A DNA stretch of 64,000 nt. Origin: Caldicoprobacter guelmensis. GTDB taxonomy: Bacteria; Bacillota; Clostridia; Caldicoprobacterales; Caldicoprobacteraceae. The notes beneath the pieces are model-generated. The model worked only from the letters and a program-made list of their open reading frames with translations, was not told the origin of the DNA and did not search any database. Made by a program: the position numbers and the translations under genes. Shown here piece after piece: positions 1 through 8,506 of this stretch (the stretch's first letter is position 1; each line of letters starts with the position of its first letter). The stretch covers positions 248,001 to 312,000 of the forward strand of contig NZ_JAFBDW010000003.1 of the NCBI RefSeq assembly GCF_016908415.1, given 5' to 3'.

Positions 1-882
1 AAGAACCCCTGAAGGTATGCCTCCCCTGGTAAGATGGATGGCACCAGCATCAGTGCCACCAGCTTCCAGTATTTCCATCTGATAAGGTATGTCGGCTTCC
101 CGTGCCCTGTTCACCATCAAACTCTTAACCTTGGGATGTGCCAGCACCAAGACATCCTTCACTTTTATAGCAGGTCCACCACCTAGCTTCACAGCCATTG
201 GCCTTGATTTGGGCGTATCCCCCGTCAGAGTGACATCCACCGCAATACCGATATCGGGGTTCAAGGCATAAGCAGCAGTCTTTGCACCCCTCACTCCCAA
301 CTCCTCCTGCACGGTAAACACGAAGTATATCTCGTGAGGCGAAGCTTTAAGCCTTTTTGCGGTCTCTATGAGCAGCGCACAGCCTGCCCTATTGTCCATG
401 GCCTTTCCTATATACCTGCCGCAATTCTCTGAAAAGGCCGAGTGATAGACTGCCACATCTCCTATCGACACCATGCTTTCCGCTTGCTCACGGCTGAAAG
501 CCCCGATATCGATGTACATTTTCTCAAACTTGATATCCTTTATATCCTCAATCTCCTCTTCATAGCTTACCACACCGGTGACCCCGTTTTTAAAAATTAC
601 CCTGCGGCGTATGCTGTCCCTTATTGAGACTCCTCCAACCCTTGTGAACCTCAAAAACCCATTATCGTCGATGTGCGTCACCATAAATCCTATCTGGTCC
701 ATATGAGCAGCCAACATGACCTTTTTGCCACTGCCCCTTCTCACCGCTATTAAGTTACCCAGAGTATCTACCCTCACCTCATCCACAAAGCCTTCAATCT
801 CATGGCGTATAACATCTCTAATAATCTCCTCATTGCCTGATGGACCGTACGCTTCTGTCAGCTTTTTTAAAAGCTCCTTCAT
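1..882 (-). CDS. M42 family aminopeptidase (third tandem copy, C-terminus outside window)
   Basis: This is a glutamyl-aminopeptidase/cellulase M-type (M42) metallopeptidase, a cytosolic dinuclear-metal exopeptidase that trims N-terminal residues from peptides. The 294 visible codons begin MKELLKKLTEAYGPSGNEE. They carry the metal-ligand motif AAHMDQIG near residue 60, MDNRAG near 170 and the catalytic QEELGVRGA segment near 200. The start ATG shares one base with the stop codon of the upstream M42 gene (TGATG), so the two are probably translationally coupled. The reading frame is still open at base 1. The family is certain; the substrate is not. Confidence 0.9.
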   Translation of the reverse strand, partial: MKELLKKLTEAYGPSGNEEIIRDVIRHEIEGFVDEVRVDTLGNLIAVRRGSGKKVMLAAHMDQIGFMVTHIDDNGFLRFTRVGGVSIRDSIRRRVIFKNGVTGVVSYEEEIEDIKDIKFEKMYIDIGAFSREQAESMVSIGDVAVYHSAFSENCGRYIGKAMDNRAGCALLIETAKRLKASPHEIYFVFTVQEELGVRGAKTAAYALNPDIGIAVDVTLTGDTPKSRPMAVKLGGGPAIKVKDVLVLAHPKVKSLMVNRAREADIPYQMEILEAGGTDAGAIHLTRGGIPSGVL

Positions 883-1904
883 CACACCTCACATCCTTTC
901 AAAAAGGCTGAAATCAGATTTATGGTATTGCCGTAATCCGTCAAATCCATAACAGAAGATGGGCTGTGTATATAGCGACAGGGTATAGAGACCGTGGCCG
1001 TCTTTACCCCTTCCCTTGCCAAATGAATCCTTCCAGCATCGTTACCTCCGGCTGTGCCCTTCTTGAACTGGAAGGGAATCCCTCCTTTATGAGCGGCATT
1101 TACAAGCATCTCCACCAATTCCTTATTTGCATAAGAGGCACCATCCATTATGGTAATGGCAGGACCTTTTCCCATCAAAGTGGTATGAAGATGCTCATCC
1201 ACGCCCGGCACGTCAGAACAAGTGGTAGCTTCAACCACTATGGCTATATCCGGGTTTATACTGTATCCCAAAACCTCGGCTCCCCTTAAGCCCACCTCTT
1301 CCTGGACGCTAAAGCAGGCATACAGGTCAAAATCATACCTCTCCTTTTGCTTCATAACCTCGATGAGCACCGCACAGCCCGCCCTATCGTCCAACGCCTT
1401 GGCCTTCACCTTGTTATCACCAAACTCTACATAGCGGCTATCAAATACCGCGTAATCTCCCGGCTTTACCGTCTGAGAGGCGTCCTCCTTGGAGGTAGCA
1501 CCTATGTCTATGTACATCTGCTTGACTTTAACGGCATGCTGGCGCTCTTCTGGCTCCTGAAGGTGAATAGCTTTGATGCCCAGCACTCCGGGATAGCCCT
1601 TTTCACCTATTAATACCTTTTTAGATACCAGCACACGCGGGTCTATGCCGCCCACCGTTTTAAACTTCAACATCCCATCCTCGCCTATACCGGTTATTAT
1701 AAACCCCACTTCATCCATATGAGCGCATAGCATCACCTTTCTGCCGCCCTTTGTGCCTTTTTTGTAGGCTATGAGATTGCCAATCTTGTCGGTGTATATG
1801 TCATCCACAAAAGAGGAGATCTCCTGCTTTATAATCTGGCGAACCCGGCCCTCGTCTCCCGAAACGCCCCCGACCTCAGTTAACATCTTCAGTAACTCAG
1901 CCAT
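882..1904 (-). CDS. M42 family aminopeptidase (second tandem copy)
   Basis: This M42 metallo-aminopeptidase has 340 residues, the usual family length. Metal and catalytic motifs are intact: CAHMDEVGFII, ALDDRAGCA, QEEVGLRGA and the C-terminal IHSPSSVMDL histidine motif. I place the start at the ATG at 1904, because a GGAGG ribosome site lies 10 bases upstream of it. A TTG at 1913 is in frame but only one base from that site. The gene overlaps the end of the upstream paralog by 16 bases and ends on the start of the next one, so the trio is one operon. It is clearly diverged from both neighbours, which suggests an old duplication with different peptide specificity. Confidence 0.93.
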   Translation of the reverse strand: MAELLKMLTEVGGVSGDEGRVRQIIKQEISSFVDDIYTDKIGNLIAYKKGTKGGRKVMLCAHMDEVGFIITGIGEDGMLKFKTVGGIDPRVLVSKKVLIGEKGYPGVLGIKAIHLQEPEERQHAVKVKQMYIDIGATSKEDASQTVKPGDYAVFDSRYVEFGDNKVKAKALDDRAGCAVLIEVMKQKERYDFDLYACFSVQEEVGLRGAEVLGYSINPDIAIVVEATTCSDVPGVDEHLHTTLMGKGPAITIMDGASYANKELVEMLVNAAHKGGIPFQFKKGTAGGNDAGRIHLAREGVKTATVSIPCRYIHSPSSVMDLTDYGNTINLISAFLKGCEV

Positions 1905-2941
1905 TCTTTCCAATCCTCCTTCAGCGAAGCGATAAAGTACGCTATCAACCTCGCCGCCCGCTTGATATTAGCCAAATTCAACGTCTCCACAGTGGTGTGC
2001 ATGTACCTCAAGGGTATTTGTATGAGGATGGTTGGGACTCCTCGTCGGGATATTTGAATAGCCCGAGCATCGGTACCGGTAGGACGCGGTTCTACCTCTA
2101 CCATGTAATCCATACCGTATTCCTTGGCCACATCCATCAGCTTTTGCGTCAACCGGGGATGCATGTTTGGCCCCACCGCAATGACCGGTCCTTTGTTCAT
2201 GGGAAAAGTCTCATCTTTGGGAGCATCCGGCATATCGCCGTGGGTAACATCCACTGCAATCCCTATATCAGGTTCAAGCCTGTATGCGCTTATGGTAGCA
2301 CCACGTACCCCTACCTCTTCTTGAACGGTGGCCACAAAAAACACATCGGCAGTAAAGCGCAGAACATCAAGCTCCTTCATGGTTTGGAGGAGTACCGCCA
2401 CACCAGCCCTGTCATCCAAGGACTTTCCCGTAACCATCTGGCCCTTTAGCTCAATCAAAGGGCTTATAAAGGTAATTGCATCACCTACGCTGACCAGTTC
2501 CTTCACTTTCTCATAAGGTAACCCCACATCTATGGCCATATCCTTTATTTTGATCGCCTTTTTTGCATCTTCTGCTTGCTGTATATGGGGCGGTTTGGCT
2601 CCAATGACACCAAAAAGCTTCCGCCTTCCATGGACCTCTACTTCTTGAGCCAGCAATATACGCGGGTCTACCCCGCCCACTGTTGTAAACTTTATAAAAC
2701 CTTTCTCGTCAATATCGACCACCATAAGCCCTATCTCGTCCATATGAGCAGCAATCATGACCTTGGGCATATCCTCTTTTATAACATCGGTTTTACGACC
2801 GTATACGTTATAAAAGCGATCTAACCTGACCTCCTGACAATACGGTTCAAATGCCTGGGATATGACCTGTGCAATTGTTTCCTCATTGCCCGATATACCC
2901 GGCACTGCCACCAACTTTTCCAGAAAATCCTTAATTTCCAT
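1889..2941 (-). CDS. M42 family aminopeptidase (first tandem copy)
   Basis: This 350-residue M42 peptidase starts MEIKDFLEKLVAVPGISGNEE, with a GGAGG site six bases upstream. AAHMDEIGLMV, SLDDRAGVA, TVQEEVGVRGA and RYMHTTVETL give the full set of metal ligands and the catalytic glutamate. It heads a translationally coupled trio of paralogs that follows the Mur-ligase-like gene by 83 bases. M42 enzymes form large tetrahedral dodecamers; whether three co-expressed paralogs co-assemble cannot be seen here. Confidence 0.94.
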   Translation of the reverse strand: MEIKDFLEKLVAVPGISGNEETIAQVISQAFEPYCQEVRLDRFYNVYGRKTDVIKEDMPKVMIAAHMDEIGLMVVDIDEKGFIKFTTVGGVDPRILLAQEVEVHGRRKLFGVIGAKPPHIQQAEDAKKAIKIKDMAIDVGLPYEKVKELVSVGDAITFISPLIELKGQMVTGKSLDDRAGVAVLLQTMKELDVLRFTADVFFVATVQEEVGVRGATISAYRLEPDIGIAVDVTHGDMPDAPKDETFPMNKGPVIAVGPNMHPRLTQKLMDVAKEYGMDYMVEVEPRPTGTDARAIQISRRGVPTILIQIPLRYMHTTVETLNLANIKRAARLIAYFIASLKEDWKEWLSY

Positions 2942-3024
2942 ATGATACCTCCTTAAATGTCACTGGTATCTCTCTTTTTTAATTTCAACAAACTTGTTAA
3001 GCCATTGTCACTTCATTTAGGAAA

Positions 3025-4410
3025 TCACGTGCCAAACTCCTCATTAAAATTGGGCGGTGATAACACAAATACGCACCCGTTTTCACCAGCTACCTCCACA
3101 GCCTTTTGCACGGCTTTATAACAATCCACCTCATGACCTATCACAGTATTACCCATTTGCTGAGCTATGTTAAAGGCCCTATCCATAGAGCTATGGGAAG
3201 TATAATCGGTAACCAATATACAATGATTGCTACGGCTGTTGACTACTTGTCCGATTTCTTTATATTTAGATGCCTCGATATACCCTCCGATAGGAAGTAG
3301 AGTTACAATTTTACCCTTCTTTTCTGCCTTCAATTTCAAATACAAATTATCGAGCCCTTCCACATCTACGATATCCTTTACATATATATCTACATTTTTA
3401 TAGTCGTAATCCCCTACCTCAACAGGCACGCCGCTCTCAAAGTTCTCAAGCCCCCGTCTCACAAGCTCCATGTCCATGCCTTTCTTTAAGCACCAGGCAA
3501 TGGTTGCCAAGGCATTGTACACGTTGTGTATTCCAGGGACGTTAAGCACTATATCCCAACTACCTTCAGGGGACCTTACTGTAAACCTGCTGCCCTGCTG
3601 AGTTAAATGTACCCATTGAGCGTAGACATAAGCTTTATGGCAGATGCCATACCCCACCAGTGGACGCCCTTTAAGCTGATTAGCATAATAATCGTCCACA
3701 TTTAAGATTATAGGAGAGTTTACGCTCTTCAAATGATCTATCAAAGTCTTTCTTATTTCTAAATAATGGCTATCAGTCCGGTGATTCTGGAAGTATGTGT
3801 AAAGGTCAGTGTAGATTATGCTGTCAAACCATATATGCCTCAACAAGTCCTTAACTATAGCGGTATAAGAGCATTCTACCACTCCAATGCGTATGCCCTT
3901 TTCAATTGCTTCGTATAACAAGGGATTCAGTGTAAGAGGAAATATGGCATTTTTAAAAAGCCTGCAGGGTTCTCCTCCCATTTGGCAATAGGTGTTGCCG
4001 ATGATAACGCCATCCTGTTTTGATGCATCCAACACCGATTTGATCATCCAGCCGATGGTGCTTTTACCGTGGGAGCCAGTTATACCCACAAGTTCTATGA
4101 CTTGAGAAGGATTATGATAAAAATTTCTTGCAACCGCTGAAATGAAGCGGTTAATATGGTAAGTTTTGATAAAAGTCACGTTTAAAGGCATTATCTCCTG
4201 ATCCTGACCGATACATATGGCTACAGCCCCTCTTTCGACAGCACGTTTCACTGCCTCTTCATAGGGAAGAGGAATCATCTCAGGGGCATAGATGAATAGA
4301 TAGTCTCTTTTCACTTCTTCAGGGTCAATAGCAATTCCTGTTATATCAATCTTCCGAAAGCCTACAAGTTCATAAACGGGCGTACTAGCCAGAAGCTCCT
4401 TTAAAAGCAT
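3025..4410 (-). CDS. Diverged Mur ligase family protein (MurE-like)
   Basis: This 461-residue protein has the three-domain layout of Mur ligases: an N-terminal UDP-binding-like domain, a central ATPase domain with P-loop ITGSHGKST at residues 110-118, and a C-terminal domain after about 310. Family members add an amino acid or peptide to a carboxylate using ATP, classically the third residue of the peptidoglycan stem. The ligase order is recognisable (FQNHRTDSH, ILNVDDYYAN, VPGIHNVYNALA). However, the DYAHTPD-type motif reads VKDIVDVEG and the MurE DNPR motif reads TDYTSHS, so it is probably not the housekeeping MurE. The start is set at 4410, behind GGTGGAG; a longer reading frame upstream lacks family similarity. 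A TATAAT hexamer lies at 4444-4449 with only a weak -35. It could act on another Mur-type substrate. Confidence 0.75.
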   Translation of the reverse strand: MLLKELLASTPVYELVGFRKIDITGIAIDPEEVKRDYLFIYAPEMIPLPYEEAVKRAVERGAVAICIGQDQEIMPLNVTFIKTYHINRFISAVARNFYHNPSQVIELVGITGSHGKSTIGWMIKSVLDASKQDGVIIGNTYCQMGGEPCRLFKNAIFPLTLNPLLYEAIEKGIRIGVVECSYTAIVKDLLRHIWFDSIIYTDLYTYFQNHRTDSHYLEIRKTLIDHLKSVNSPIILNVDDYYANQLKGRPLVGYGICHKAYVYAQWVHLTQQGSRFTVRSPEGSWDIVLNVPGIHNVYNALATIAWCLKKGMDMELVRRGLENFESGVPVEVGDYDYKNVDIYVKDIVDVEGLDNLYLKLKAEKKGKIVTLLPIGGYIEASKYKEIGQVVNSRSNHCILVTDYTSHSSMDRAFNIAQQMGNTVIGHEVDCYKAVQKAVEVAGENGCVFVLSPPNFNEEFGT

Positions 4411-4512
4411 ATAACTCCACCTTTTCAATATTTTTGTTAATCCATTATAACATAGTTTTTTTTTTAAGACTACTATTTTGTACAGTCCATCAAGTATGAG
4501 GAGAAAATAGGA

Positions 4513-4542
4513 AAAGGGGCTTGACCTCAATCAAGCCCCTTT
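4513..4542 (-). terminator. Intrinsic terminator after the fructokinase gene
   Basis: A perfect 12-bp stem (4513-4524 with 4531-4542) with a 6-base loop is followed, reading leftward, by a T-rich tract. It overlaps the fructokinase stop codon and separates that gene from the Mur-ligase/M42 operon. Confidence 0.85.
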
Positions 4543-5501
4543 CACAGCTTTAACAATTGCTCTACTTCATGAAGTGATGGCATAGCGGGTATACCGCCTC
4601 TTTTTGTTATGCACAAAGCGGCGGTGGCATTGGCAAATCTGACAATTCTTTCTAGCTGGTGGCAATCCATCTTTTCTATAGGACAATCCATCCTCGAAAT
4701 ATTGTAAAGTACCCCTCCTAGAAAAGCATCTCCAGCTCCCGTAGTATCCACCACCTTCACCTGATAAGCAGGAACATGCCCCCGTCCGCTTGAGTGCATA
4801 TAATAACAGCCTTGATCTCCCAGCGTCACCAAAACAAGCTTGGCACCCATGTCAAATACCATTTGAGCGGCTCGATCGATATCCGCCTCTCCCGTTAAAA
4901 GCTTCAGCTCCTCCTCCGACAACTTTACTATATCGGCATATTTCAAACCCAGCATCATCTTTTGCCTTGCGGTATCGACGTCCTTCCACAGTGACGGCCT
5001 CCAGTTTGGATCATAGGAGATGACCTTCCCGCTGTGCTTTGCATATTCTACAGCCTTTAGTGTGGCTCCTTCGGCAGGCTGATGCGTCATGGACAGTGAC
5101 CCAAAATGAAATATTTTTCCTTTATCTATTATGCTGGCCTCAATTTCATGCTCCTCCAGCATAGTATCGGCCCCTGGATTGCGCAAAAACGTAAAACTCC
5201 TTTCTCCTTTTTCATCGAGGTGTACAAAAGCAAGTGTGGTATTTGCCTGTTCTGTACATTTCAAACCTCGAGTATCTACATTGTTGTTCTCGAGCGTCTG
5301 CTTTAGAAAATGGCCAAAATGGTCATCCCCCACCTTGCCGATAAAGGCACACCTGCCACCCAGCTTCGCAACCGCAATCAGTACATTGGCCGGAGCGCCT
5401 CCAGGATTCATCTCAAAAAGCGGATTTCCATTATCAGAAATACCTGCGGGAGTAAAATCGATCAGCAGCTCCCCTAAAGCAACCACATCATAGTCGTACA
5501 T
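4542..5501 (-). CDS. PfkB-family carbohydrate kinase, probable fructokinase
   Basis: This 319-residue sugar kinase of the ribokinase/PfkB superfamily transfers phosphate from ATP to a sugar hydroxyl in the cytoplasm. The N-terminal VVALGELLIDF, the sugar-binding NPGGAPANVLIAVAKLGG and the C-terminal anion-hole/base motif DTTGAGDAF are all intact. Overall wording (FLRNPGAD, YDPNWRPSLW) matches bacterial fructokinases (ScrK type). The start at 5501 follows GGAGG; 36 upstream in-frame codons are not family-like. No sugar transporter lies nearby, so the substrate is inferred from family resemblance only. It is a one-gene unit closed by a strong terminator. Confidence 0.88.
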   Translation of the reverse strand: MYDYDVVALGELLIDFTPAGISDNGNPLFEMNPGGAPANVLIAVAKLGGRCAFIGKVGDDHFGHFLKQTLENNNVDTRGLKCTEQANTTLAFVHLDEKGERSFTFLRNPGADTMLEEHEIEASIIDKGKIFHFGSLSMTHQPAEGATLKAVEYAKHSGKVISYDPNWRPSLWKDVDTARQKMMLGLKYADIVKLSEEELKLLTGEADIDRAAQMVFDMGAKLVLVTLGDQGCYYMHSSGRGHVPAYQVKVVDTTGAGDAFLGGVLYNISRMDCPIEKMDCHQLERIVRFANATAALCITKRGGIPAMPSLHEVEQLLKL

Positions 5502-5634
5502 TATATTCCCTCCAATTTTTATAAAAAAATCAACAAACGGTATCGAATCAGATTTTTTTGAAGTGACAAAATTTATGCCATCCAAGAAATATTTTATCAT
5601 ATTTATCACAATTTTGGTAACTTATTTACCTTTT

Positions 5635-5880
5635 TTATAAAAAATGAACTACCACCCACTTATGGAGGTGGTAGCTCCCTGTTTCATTGACCAGACTTGC
5701 TGTAAAAGAAAAAACTTCTTTTCCTCCAAAATCACGCATAGAGTCTATACATAACTGCGCCTGAGCTTTCCACATTTTAGAGTATTTACCTCTGGTCTTT
5801 TTGGCGCAAAAGAAAGGAAAGCGACCTGGAAAATTTAACATAATAAATACGTGAAAAATACTACTATCTGGAATCAGCAA
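5635..5880 (-). mobile_element. Possible right-end remnant of an IS200/IS605-type element
   Basis: An imperfect hairpin at 5649-5674 (CTACCACC ... GGTGGTAG) is preceded on the minus strand by AATGAAACAGGGAG and followed by TTCA and a T-run. This resembles the right-end/omega-RNA hairpins I know from IS200/IS605 (tnpB) elements in Firmicutes. An 81-codon open frame runs through it and reads SLVNETGSYHLH across the hairpin, as such ends typically do. No tnpA or tnpB gene remains. The hairpin could equally act as a leftward terminator. The identification rests on memory of similar ends, not on a search. Confidence 0.35.
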
Positions 5881-6360
5881 AAAATTTACTCCTCACAGCT
5901 ACATCTTTAATAAACCTGTTAACTTTTAATGGAATTTTTGATATTATAAACAATGTAAGGAAGCTTCAGGAATACACTTGGAGCTAAAGATAAAAAGTCA
6001 CGTTGCACAAAATGTAATATGGTATTCCAGTATTATATACAGTTACTAATGGATAAAAGCCTTGATTTTCTGAAGCAAGGCTTTATTTTTAGAAAAAAGG
6101 AGTTATTTTATTAGACTAGAATATTGACAAATATATAATTACGCAAAACTTAAACAAAAATTAGCACTTAATCGTTTACACTTTTATTAATTTATTCTAG
6201 ATATCGATTGATTACAATTATTTATTAAGTTTGAGAGAGTGACGAATAAGTATAATTAGTAACACTATTGCTTAGAAGTTGTCCAGTTGCTTTAGTAGAT
6301 TCTACTATTGATGAGGAAACAGCATATGAATGTAGTCTTTAGGAAAAATAATACAAGAGT
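5881..6360. other. AT-rich non-coding stretch with degenerate sequence
   Basis: No open frame with coding character is visible on either strand. The stretch contains a forward terminator (6056-6090) that has no recognisable gene before it. A short in-frame fragment just before 6340 (ending TIDEETAYECSL, then two stops) may be the broken front part of the relic at 6361. Confidence 0.5.
6056..6090 (+). terminator. Forward intrinsic terminator with no surviving gene
   Basis: A 9-bp perfect stem (AAAGCCTTG, 6056-6064, with 6076-6084) and an 11-base loop are followed by ATTTTT. It would end rightward transcripts entering from about 5.9 kb, where only non-coding sequence is found. It is probably left over from a lost gene or small RNA. 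Confidence 0.65.
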
Positions 6361-6588
6361 CGGACTAATGTTAAAACAGTTAAACAAGCATGGTTCGAAA
6401 CTGCATCTTATTGGCAACCTAAAGCAGCACGTAATAATAATTACGACGGAACAATCATAGCAAGAATAATCGGAGCTACCGCTAGTGGAAATGATTATAT
6501 TTGGGGATACGGAAGTCAGAGTAGTGATCCAGCCCCGTATCCAAATGACAATTACTCATACTGGAGCCTGACTGTGTATACCCCCTAG
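6361..6588 (+). pseudogene. Relic of a small, possibly secreted protein
   Basis: An open stretch of 75 codons runs without an initiator and ends in TAG. It reads RTNVKTVKQAWFETA at its left end and NDNYSYWSLTVYTP at its right end, and is rich in Asn, Tyr, Ser and Trp, like exported wall or toxin-type proteins. Upstream, the same frame is blocked by stops at 6340 and 6349 after a fragment ending TIDEETAYECSL. This suggests a gene broken by point changes or an indel. I recognise no family. It sits just before another broken small gene on the same strand. Confidence 0.45.
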
Positions 6589-6639
6589 TTGTGCAATTGT
6601 TTAAAAATAAATCTTATTCTTATCCAGGGAGGCAAAACA

Positions 6640-6859
6640 ATGAGATTTAATAAGTTGATATTTCTCAGTCTACCTTTGGCTGACTACTCCTTCGCATTTT
6701 ATTAATTTTGAATGGGAAGGAAAAAAGGTGAGCATAGGAGTAAATAGAGGTGAAGGCAGTATATACGTTGTCGGTGAAAATACTTATTACCTTTCTCCTT
6801 CCTTGATAAAAACAATAGAGATTATTGAAACAAGAGGAATTGGAAAGTTCGCTGACTAA
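6640..6859 (+). pseudogene. Frameshifted small gene with intact ribosome site and terminator
   Basis: GGGAGG lies 6 bases before ATG at 6640, which starts MRFNKLIFLSL, a short hydrophobic beginning, but that frame stops at 6703. The adjacent frame is open from 6659 to the TAA ending at 6859. It reads TTPSHFINFEWEGKK and later YVVGENTYYLSPSLIK, ending RGIGKFAD. A one-base insertion (or two-base loss) between about 6659 and 6680 would join them into a product of about 70 residues. A strong terminator follows 4 bases later. It could be a real decayed gene or an assembly error. I recognise no family. Confidence 0.55.
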
Positions 6860-6863
6860 TAAA

Positions 6864-6890
6864 GGGGCACGTTGTTGCCCCCGCTTTTTT
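6864..6890 (+). terminator. Forward terminator of the frameshifted small gene
   Basis: GGGGCA (6864-6869) pairs with TGCCCC (6876-6881), followed by CGCTTTTTT. It lies directly after the stop codon at 6859. Confidence 0.75.
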
Positions 6891-6957
6891 ATGTGCGTCC
6901 CGCATGGGATAAGGCTTGCTTAAAGGGACGTTGTATCTAACGTCGGTGAAATAACAA

Positions 6958-6982
6958 GGCAGCGTGCATCATCCACGCTGCC
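6958..6982 (-). terminator. Probable terminator of the iscR-mnmA operon
   Basis: A perfect 9-bp stem GGCAGCGTG/CACGCTGCC has a 7-base loop, with TTGTTATTT on the leftward side. It lies about 50 bases beyond the mnmA stop. The T-tract is interrupted, so efficiency is uncertain. Confidence 0.65.
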
Positions 6983-7031
6983 AATTCCGCTAAAGAAAAC
7001 AACTGCATTCCTTCTCCCCAAAATTATATAT

Positions 7032-8123
7032 CTATTTTAAAGCCCAGGCTATGGTTCCTCCTCCCACCACTATATCACCCTGATAGAACACGGCGGCCTG
7101 GCCGGGGGTTACAGCCCTCTGTGGCTCATCAAACACCACCTTGAGTTTGCCGTGCCCCTGCGGATACAGCGTAGCTGGCGCCTCCTTTGCCGTGTATCTA
7201 ATCTTGACGTTGGCCTTGATTGGCTCGTCAATGCTGGGCATCGAGATCAGGTTTACATCTTCGACGATCATACCCTTGGAGAAAACCTCATGGTGCCGTC
7301 CCAGGACCACCGTATTGGTTTCCGGGTCTATCGCCACCACATACATGGGCTCGCCCAGGGCTATGCCCAAACCTCGCCTCTGACCAATGGTATAATAGAC
7401 TATGCCTTTATGTTTGCCCAATATATTCCCCTGGGTGTCCACAAAATATCCCGGCGCAATGGGCTTTGAAGCCCTCTCCCTCACAAACCGGGCATAATCG
7501 TTGTCCTTTACAAAGCATATCTCCTGGCTGTCAGGCTTATTGGCCGTCCTCAAGCCCAGGTCCCGCGCTATCTGCCTTACCTGCTCCTTGGTATAATTCC
7601 CAATGGGCATCAATGTATGCTCAAGCTGGTACTGAGTCATTGTATATAAGGCATACGTCTGGTCCTTTACCTGTGTGACCGATTTCTTAAGCAGGTAACG
7701 GCCTCGCTCCTCGTCGTACTCTATACGTGCGTAATGCCCAGTGGCAACGTAATAGGCATCAAGGGCCATGGCCCGCCTGAGCAGCTCTTCAAACTTGATG
7801 CGCCGGTTGCACATAATACAGGGATTTGGCGTGCGGCCCTTCAAGTATTCATCCACAAAATAGCATATGACCTCCCGGTCAAACACCTGCTGGAAGTTCA
7901 TCACATAAAAGGGGATGCCCAGCTGATTGGCCACCCGTCTCGCGTCCTCAACCGCAGAAAGCGAGCAGCATCCGCCTTCCCTTTCAACCATCTCCGGGTC
8001 ATCGCTGGGCCATATCTGCATGGTCACCCCTATAACCTCATAGCCCTGCTGTTTTAGGAGATAAGCGGCTACAGAGCTGTCCACTCCGCCGCTCATCCCC
8101 ACCACTACGCGGTTCTTATTCAT
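7032..8123 (-). CDS. mnmA: tRNA-specific 2-thiouridylase MnmA
   Basis: MnmA adenylates and then thiolates U34 of tRNA Lys, Glu and Gln, using persulfide sulfur handed on from a cysteine desulfurase. The 363 residues are the normal length. The PP-loop SGGVDSS is at 11-17. The two catalytic cysteines are C105 (in PCIMCNRRIKF) and C203 (in SQEICFVKD), and GHYARIE lies at 129-135. The start ATG overlaps the iscU stop by four bases (ATGA), so it is the last gene of the iscR-nifS-iscU-mnmA operon. This places its sulfur donor directly upstream. Confidence 0.97.
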   Translation of the reverse strand: MNKNRVVVGMSGGVDSSVAAYLLKQQGYEVIGVTMQIWPSDDPEMVEREGGCCSLSAVEDARRVANQLGIPFYVMNFQQVFDREVICYFVDEYLKGRTPNPCIMCNRRIKFEELLRRAMALDAYYVATGHYARIEYDEERGRYLLKKSVTQVKDQTYALYTMTQYQLEHTLMPIGNYTKEQVRQIARDLGLRTANKPDSQEICFVKDNDYARFVRERASKPIAPGYFVDTQGNILGKHKGIVYYTIGQRRGLGIALGEPMYVVAIDPETNTVVLGRHHEVFSKGMIVEDVNLISMPSIDEPIKANVKIRYTAKEAPATLYPQGHGKLKVVFDEPQRAVTPGQAAVFYQGDIVVGGGTIAWALK

Positions 8124-8506
8124 GAATTCACCTGCTTCTCCTGCTGTCTTCTTCTATAATCCTCAATAGCCGCCTTTATGGCCTGCTCGGCCAGCACCGA
8201 ACAGTGCATCTTTATGGGCGGCAGACCATCAAGCGCCTCCGCCACGGCTTTATTTGTAAGCTCCAGTGCCTCCTCGATGGTCTTACCCTTTATGAGCTCG
8301 GTAGCCATGCTGCTGCTGGCAATGGCAGCACCGCAGCCGAAGGTCTTAAACTTCACATCCACTATTCTATTATCCCTTATCTTCAAATATATCTTCATGA
8401 TATCGCCACACTTGGCATTGCCTACCTCACCCACACCATCTGCGTCTTCTATCTCTCCCACATTCCTGGGATTCATGAAATGGTCCATAACCTTTTCACT
8501 ATACAT
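8120..8506 (-). CDS. iscU: Fe-S cluster assembly scaffold, IscU/NifU N-terminal type
   Basis: This 128-residue cytosolic scaffold assembles [2Fe-2S]/[4Fe-4S] clusters from desulfurase-derived sulfur. The three ligand cysteines are present as C33 (AKCGD), C58 (FGCGAA) and C102 (MHCSVL), and D35 follows C33 as in functional IscU. The start at 8506 (MYSEKVMDHFMNPRNVG) follows AAAGGGGG; a longer in-frame extension adds nine codons with no family match. It overlaps nifS by 8 bases and mnmA by 4, so translation is coupled. Clostridial genomes often call it nifU. Confidence 0.95.
   Translation of the reverse strand: MYSEKVMDHFMNPRNVGEIEDADGVGEVGNAKCGDIMKIYLKIRDNRIVDVKFKTFGCGAAIASSSMATELIKGKTIEEALELTNKAVAEALDGLPPIKMHCSVLAEQAIKAAIEDYRRRQQEKQVNS

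Noticed and set aside
882..1913. TTG start at 1913 for the second M42 gene
   Set aside because: It lies one base from the ribosome site; ATG at 1904 has correct spacing.
5635..5880. 81-codon open frame as a real protein gene
   Set aside because: It has no ribosome site, ends inside an IS-end-like hairpin and shows no recognisable domain; treated as a possible element remnant.
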